From the NCBI GenBank assembly GCA_018262455.1, contig JAGSPR010000257.1, positions 1 through 9,721 on the forward strand: a stretch of DNA of 9,721 nucleotides, given 5' to 3'. Within the stretch, counting starts at the first letter, position 1, and the number at the start of each line of letters is the position of its first letter. This DNA is from Deltaproteobacteria bacterium. Its GTDB lineage: Bacteria; Myxococcota; Polyangia; Haliangiales; Haliangiaceae. Under the pieces are notes generated by a model. It ran no database searches and had not been told where the DNA came from. It saw nothing but the letters and a program-made list of their open reading frames with translations. The translations under genes were made by a program, and so were the position numbers. Positions 5,981 to 9,721 of this stretch are shown here, piece after piece.

Positions 5981-7030
5981 TCAGGTCGCGCGCTGGGGCG
6001 GGACCAGACCGCGGAACCGTTGCAGCGGCTTCTCGAGCAGGTAGTAGCTCGCGGTCGCAAACCCGAGCGTCCCGGCGAGGGCAAGCGCCGCCGTCGGGTA
6101 ACGGCCGAGGCCCGCCATCTTCGCGACAGCGATCGCGACCATGTGGATCAGGTAGCACATGTAACTGATCCGCCCGATGTACTGCAGGACCGGATGATTG
6201 AGGAGTGCGAGCAATGGGCCGCGCTCGAGCGATCGCACGTACACGAAGGTCGAGATCGCGAACACCGCGGTGAGTCCGAAGCCGACGACGTTGAACAGCG
6301 GGAGGTTGAGGTTCGTGCGGAAGGTCGGCACCGAGATCGAGATGGCAGCGAACACACCGACGGCGAGGATCGCGACGAGGAGGGCGGACGTGCTCCGCAC
6401 GCGCAACGCATCTGGCGCATGGAGCTCGATCAATGCCAGCAACGCTCCCGATGCCAGCAGATCCATCCGGCTCGGCATCAAGGCGTAGACCGCGTCGAAG
6501 CCGAGTGGCGTGAACACGTAGCGGAACAGAGGAGCCGCGAGGATCACGGTGACGAAGCAGACGGCGAGTGCCCGGCGCGGCAGCAGCAGCACGAGGCATG
6601 GCCACAGCATGTAGAACTGCTCCTCGACCGCGATCGACCACATCGTGGAGTACGCGCCCTTGATCTGGCCATACGCCACATCGTGCACGTTGGAGATGAA
6701 CGCGAAGTACCAGGCGGCATCGCCCGCTGCGATCGGCTGGACGATCAGCATCGCCGCGAGCGCGACGTAGTACGGCGGGAGGATCCGCAGGACCCGTCGG
6801 AAGTAGAACACCGCGAACGAGCGCCGGAGGCTGGTCGTCTCTCCGAGGGAGAACAGGTTCCGGGTGATCAGGAAACCGCTCAGGACGAAGAACAGATCGA
6901 CGCCGACCCATCCGAGCGGCAGCTTGATCGCGTGGTGGAGGAACACGCCGAAGAATGCAAACGCGCGTAGACCGTCGAACTGCTCGATCCGCTCGCGCTC
7001 CATCCGGCGCCGCGCATCATACGACATCAT
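5981..7030 (-). CDS. Acyltransferase-3 (OafA/YrhL-type) membrane O-acyltransferase
   Basis: Integral inner-membrane enzyme that transfers an acyl (often acetyl) group onto a sugar of a surface polysaccharide. 349 residues, about 10 hydrophobic segments, the usual size for a stand-alone AT3 domain. Seen: the family R-X10-H motif (Arg22, His33) in FDGLRA...FLHH, GWVGVDLFFVLSGFLIT, WSIAVEEQFYMLWP and the C-terminal YYLLEKPLQRFR. It is the last gene of the operon. The first ATG (7030) overlaps the upstream stop as ATGA. A second ATG immediately follows at 7027 and is better spaced from GAAG (7035-7032), so either may be used. No SGNH domain is fused. The acyl group and sugar target cannot be told from sequence. 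Confidence 0.93.
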   Translation of the reverse strand: MMSYDARRRMERERIEQFDGLRAFAFFGVFLHHAIKLPLGWVGVDLFFVLSGFLITRNLFSLGETTSLRRSFAVFYFRRVLRILPPYYVALAAMLIVQPIAAGDAAWYFAFISNVHDVAYGQIKGAYSTMWSIAVEEQFYMLWPCLVLLLPRRALAVCFVTVILAAPLFRYVFTPLGFDAVYALMPSRMDLLASGALLALIELHAPDALRVRSTSALLVAILAVGVFAAISISVPTFRTNLNLPLFNVVGFGLTAVFAISTFVYVRSLERGPLLALLNHPVLQYIGRISYMCYLIHMVAIAVAKMAGLGRYPTAALALAGTLGFATASYYLLEKPLQRFRGLVPPQRAT

Positions 7031-8175
7031 GCTTCGCCGCGGAGGACCGAGGTGAGCATCCGCTCGTACTCCCCGACAATGCGTGACGCTCCAAATCGTC
7101 GCCGAGTCTCCTCGGTGATCCCCCTGCGGTCATACGTCCCGAGCTCTGCGATCGCACACTCGATCGCGTCTGCCATCGCGGGGGCGGCGGGGCTCAAGGC
7201 GAGCTGGCCGTTGACGCCGGGCGCGATGATCTCGGAGTTGGCGCCGGGACAGTCCGTCAGCACGGCCGGCGTCCCACAGGCGAGCGCCTCGAGCGCCGCA
7301 TTGGGAAACCCCTCGTAGCGCGACGCGAGCACGAACAGATCCGCCGTCGCGATGTGAGGGAGCGGATCCCTGGAGAAGCCGGCGAACGTCACCGCATCCG
7401 AGATGCCGAGGGAGCGAGCCAGGTCCTGCAAGGGTTCGCGATCGGGACCGTCCCCGTAGATCGTGAGGTGCACGGCCGGGTGGCGGCGACGAACCTGCGC
7501 GATGGCGCGGAGCAGGAGATCGAAGCCCTTCTGGTGCGCGAGGCGTCCGACGCTGACCAGCGCCGGTGTGCCCGGGAGACGCGCGACGGTCCGCGCGGCC
7601 ACGGCAGCTTGCACGGCGTCGACGTCGATGGGATTCGAGATCACCTCGAGGCGCGAGCGTCGACCGAGGAGCGCGCGCAGATCCGTGCCCATCGCGCGAC
7701 TCTGGCAGACCACCGCGTCGGCTCCGCGGAGGGTCGCGATGGTCAATGCACGGGCAACCCGGTGCTTGACCAGCGACAGCTTGACCAGCTGCGCGAAGTC
7801 CGCGGTCAGATCGTTGGCCTGCCGGAGCACAACGCGCGTTTGACGGCGAAGCACCGGCCGGATCGCGCCGATGGTGAACGACATCCGCAGGGTCGCGAGG
7901 ACGATGTCCGGAGCCGCGCCGCGCACGAAGCGCAGCGCACGCAGCAGTGGATACCGATCGCGGAGGGAGGTCGTCCTCGTGATTCCCAGGATGTGGACCG
8001 GGACATCGGCCGGAAGCCGCTGGAGGTAGTGGCCTTCGGGATCACTGACCAGGAGGCTGGGAGCGAAGCGTCGCCGGTCGACGCCGCGGAGCAGCTCGAA
8101 GATCACACGGTCGGGCCCCGCCTGATCGAGCGCCGGGATCGCGAACAGGACCTTGATGGGCTGCGGTGCGGTCAT
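7027..8175 (-). CDS. GT4-family (GT-B fold) glycosyltransferase
   Basis: Cytosolic or membrane-associated enzyme that transfers a sugar from a nucleotide donor to the growing lipid-linked glycan. 382 residues. The start is ATG 8175, which overlaps the previous gene's stop as ATGA with GAAG 7-10 nt upstream. The open frame extends far upstream but that part overlaps the GT2 gene and has no family similarity. Seen: N-terminal Rossmann start KVLFAIPALDQAG, mid-protein VSVGRLAHQKGFDLLLRA, IYGDGPDREPL, and the donor-site E-X7-E pair (Glu288, Glu296) in EGFPNAALEALACGTPAV, followed by DCPGANSEII and GVNG. These are standard GT4 features. Donor, acceptor and linkage are not predictable. Confidence 0.94.
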   Translation of the reverse strand: MTAPQPIKVLFAIPALDQAGPDRVIFELLRGVDRRRFAPSLLVSDPEGHYLQRLPADVPVHILGITRTTSLRDRYPLLRALRFVRGAAPDIVLATLRMSFTIGAIRPVLRRQTRVVLRQANDLTADFAQLVKLSLVKHRVARALTIATLRGADAVVCQSRAMGTDLRALLGRRSRLEVISNPIDVDAVQAAVAARTVARLPGTPALVSVGRLAHQKGFDLLLRAIAQVRRRHPAVHLTIYGDGPDREPLQDLARSLGISDAVTFAGFSRDPLPHIATADLFVLASRYEGFPNAALEALACGTPAVLTDCPGANSEIIAPGVNGQLALSPAAPAMADAIECAIAELGTYDRRGITEETRRRFGASRIVGEYERMLTSVLRGEA

Positions 8176-9254
8176 CGCTCGCTTCGGCGCTCGCGCTCCG
8201 TCCAGCGAGCTTGTGCACGTGCACGCGCGACCCGTGCCAGCGCCGATCCAACCGGACCGAGCCGGAGCAGTGCCCGCAACATCCACATCTTCGGATTGCC
8301 GCGGACGGTGTCGGGATACGCCGCGAGCCCGAAGTGGACGGCTCGGCGCGCCGTCAGCCGCCGTCCCTCGGCGAGGGAGACCAGGCCACGGAGCGCCACG
8401 TCCTGCTCGACGAACGCTCGGGAGATCTGCTCGCGGTCGAGGCCGGCCTTCTCGAGGACATTGTCCGGCAGGTTGAAGGTCGCGACGTACTGATCGGTGA
8501 GGTGCTTGAGTGCTCCGGAGCGGGCCTCGATCGCATTCTGCCCCCCGCCGTGAACGCGATAGTCGAACAGCGCCTTGTCGACGAAGTAGACGGTGTCGGC
8601 GACGGCCAGCACCTTCCACAAGAACCACTTGTCGGGGTTCATCAAGCGCCCCCCCGCATACCCACCGACGGCATCGTGCAGGGCACGCGGATAGCACGTC
8701 GTCGCAAACGGCAGCGGCGACCGCAGCAGCTCCAGCGAGCGGCGCAGCAGCTTCCCCGCCGGCATCGAGCGCACCGGCGCTCCAACCGACAGGCTCAACG
8801 CGGCTTCGTCCGAAGCGTCGCGCCACAAGCGCTCGTCCGCCGCGAGCTGGCCGGTCTCCCGGCCCTCACCGTCGATGATCGTCGACGCCGAGCCCCACAC
8901 GGCGCGGTCGGCGGCCGCGCCCAGGGCGGCCTCGAGCCGCTGATACACCTCGATCGCGCCCGGCCTCATCCGATCGTCGGACGACAGGAGCAGCATCCGG
9001 CGCCCCTGGGCGAGGCTCGCGACGCGCTCGAGGTTGGCGGAGAACCCGATGTTGCACGGGTTCACCGAGAGCCGCAGGCGCGCGTCACGGAATGCCTGCA
9101 CGACTTCGACCGAGGCATCGGTGCTCGCGTTGTCAGTCACCACGACCTCGACGTCTGCCGGCGCCTGCGACAACACGCTCGTGATCGTTTCGCCGATGTA
9201 GCGAGCGTAGTTGAAGTTCGGGATGAGGACGGAGAGCGAGATGGCGTTCGTCAT
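8172..9254 (-). CDS. GT2-family (GT-A fold) glycosyltransferase
   Basis: 360-residue inverting glycosyltransferase of surface-polysaccharide synthesis. Seen: N-terminal SVLIPNFNYARYIGETITSVLSQ, VVVTDNASTDAS, and the metal/nucleotide-binding acidic pair in LLLSSDDRMRPG (Asp93-Asp94). After about residue 230 there is a helical, basic tail (ending in an Arg/Glu-rich stretch) with no further motif I recognise. ATG 9254 is chosen because it overlaps the upstream stop (ATGA), matching the other junctions, and sits just before the first beta-strand. GAAG lies 9-12 nt upstream. A start further upstream would overlap the ligase gene. A run of seven G on the coding strand occurs within this gene (8655-8649). 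Confidence 0.94.
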   Translation of the reverse strand: MTNAISLSVLIPNFNYARYIGETITSVLSQAPADVEVVVTDNASTDASVEVVQAFRDARLRLSVNPCNIGFSANLERVASLAQGRRMLLLSSDDRMRPGAIEVYQRLEAALGAAADRAVWGSASTIIDGEGRETGQLAADERLWRDASDEAALSLSVGAPVRSMPAGKLLRRSLELLRSPLPFATTCYPRALHDAVGGYAGGRLMNPDKWFLWKVLAVADTVYFVDKALFDYRVHGGGQNAIEARSGALKHLTDQYVATFNLPDNVLEKAGLDREQISRAFVEQDVALRGLVSLAEGRRLTARRAVHFGLAAYPDTVRGNPKMWMLRALLRLGPVGSALARVARARAQARWTERERRSER

Positions 9255-9721
9255 GGTGTTGGCTTCGGATCCGGTGTCTTGAGGATGGCAAACAGTGCCA
9301 GCAGTACCCAGAGCAACGTGAAGCGCATCCCTTGGTGGGCGACCGTGTACAGCAGAGGCGGAAGCAACATCAAGATCGCCCGGAACGACGCGCCGCGGAT
9401 GACACGCGCCAAGAAGATCAGAAACAACAGCGATCCCACGAGGCCGTAGCTGAACAGGATCGTTCCCGCCGACGAGTGGATCTCCATGCTTCCGATCGCC
9501 GTCGTCTCGGCGAAGCGCCCCACGTTCCCCTCGCCGGCGCCCAGGACCAGGTACTGCTTGTTCTCCCACACACGATCGTAGCCGCGACCCTCGAAGAACC
9601 CGAGCTTGGTCTCGCGTCTCTCGAGGAAGCGGGTCTGGGACGTGTCGAAGGCCTGGGTGAACGTGTCGCCCGCGAACACGAGCCCGGCGGCGATCAGGCA
9701 GCCGAGCACGATCAACCGCGG
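9251..9721 (-). CDS. O-antigen ligase/polymerase (WaaL/Wzy-like), C-terminal part
   Basis: Only the last 156 residues are in view; the frame runs out of the window without a start. The fragment has a membrane helix at its beginning (IVLGCLIAAGLVFAG), a charged extracytoplasmic loop, then GAGEGNVGRF...EIHSSAG, GLVGSLLFLIFLARVI and two further hydrophobic segments before a polar KTPDPKPTP tail. The G-x-G...H-S/N pattern in the large loop, followed by GLVG at the start of a helix, is typical of the O-antigen ligase/Wzy superfamily, where the loop His is functionally important. Ligase and polymerase cannot be separated from the C-terminus. It is the most upstream visible gene of the operon and ends in ATGA with the GT2 gene. 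Confidence 0.82.
   Translation of the reverse strand, partial: PRLIVLGCLIAAGLVFAGDTFTQAFDTSQTRFLERRETKLGFFEGRGYDRVWENKQYLVLGAGEGNVGRFAETTAIGSMEIHSSAGTILFSYGLVGSLLFLIFLARVIRGASFRAILMLLPPLLYTVAHQGMRFTLLWVLLALFAILKTPDPKPTP

Noticed and set aside
5862..6911. 349-codon minus-strand frame overlapping the acyltransferase in another frame
   Set aside because: Arg/Pro-rich, no membrane segments, and it would run through the hairpin and into the end of the convergent lipoprotein gene.
8176..8826. Upstream extension of the GT4 glycosyltransferase frame
   Set aside because: It would lie wholly inside the GT2 gene and encodes Arg/Ala-rich sequence unlike any GT4 N-terminus. ATG 8175 fits the ATGA coupling and the start of the Rossmann fold.
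8166..9449. 427-codon plus-strand frame opposite the GT2 gene
   Set aside because: Arg/Gln-rich antisense shadow; the minus-strand GT2 has all family motifs and coupled starts.

Overview
The window is GC-rich (about two thirds G+C by eye) and densely coding. It looks like a myxobacterium-type (Myxococcota, possibly Haliangiales/Kofleriaceae-like) chromosome. The evidence is a one-pass membrane Ser/Thr kinase with an extracytoplasmic helical-repeat region, a lipoprotein with an Asp/Pro/Ala/Val-rich linker right after the lipobox, and an Arg/Ala/Asp-biased proteome. The assignment is an inference from style; no marker gene is present.

Layout. (1) 2-2254, plus strand: a PknB-like kinase, 5'-truncated by the window edge. 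(2) 3831-2256, minus strand: a two-gene unit, a LamG-fold lipoprotein followed 10 nt later by a TylF/MycF-type O-methyltransferase. The methyltransferase runs stop-to-stop into the kinase with one base between them. (3) 3832-4102: the only sizeable intergenic gap, a divergent control region with spaced inverted GTCACG/CGTGAC hexamers and a small palindrome. (4) 4103-5920, plus strand: a large lipoprotein with domain order FN3-FN3-LamG-FN3-FN3. (5) 5944-5968: a GC hairpin between convergent genes. (6) 9721-5981, minus strand: a tightly coupled surface-polysaccharide operon, in transcription order O-antigen ligase/polymerase (partial), GT2 glycosyltransferase, GT4 glycosyltransferase and acyltransferase-3. 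Each junction is a 4-nt ATGA overlap.

Working together. The 9721-5981 operon reads as the end of a gene cluster that assembles, polymerises or ligates, and O-acylates an extracellular or O-antigen polysaccharide. The TylF-like enzyme could add an O-methyl group to a sugar of such a polymer. The two divergent LamG lipoproteins, both predicted to be lipid-anchored at the cell envelope, could be surface proteins that bind a glycan or other ligand. That functional link rests only on adjacency. I see no mobile element, CRISPR array, tRNA, rRNA or clear defence system. The most unusual items are the divergent LamG lipoprotein pair with its shared control region, and the duplicated FN3 pair flanking a LamG domain.
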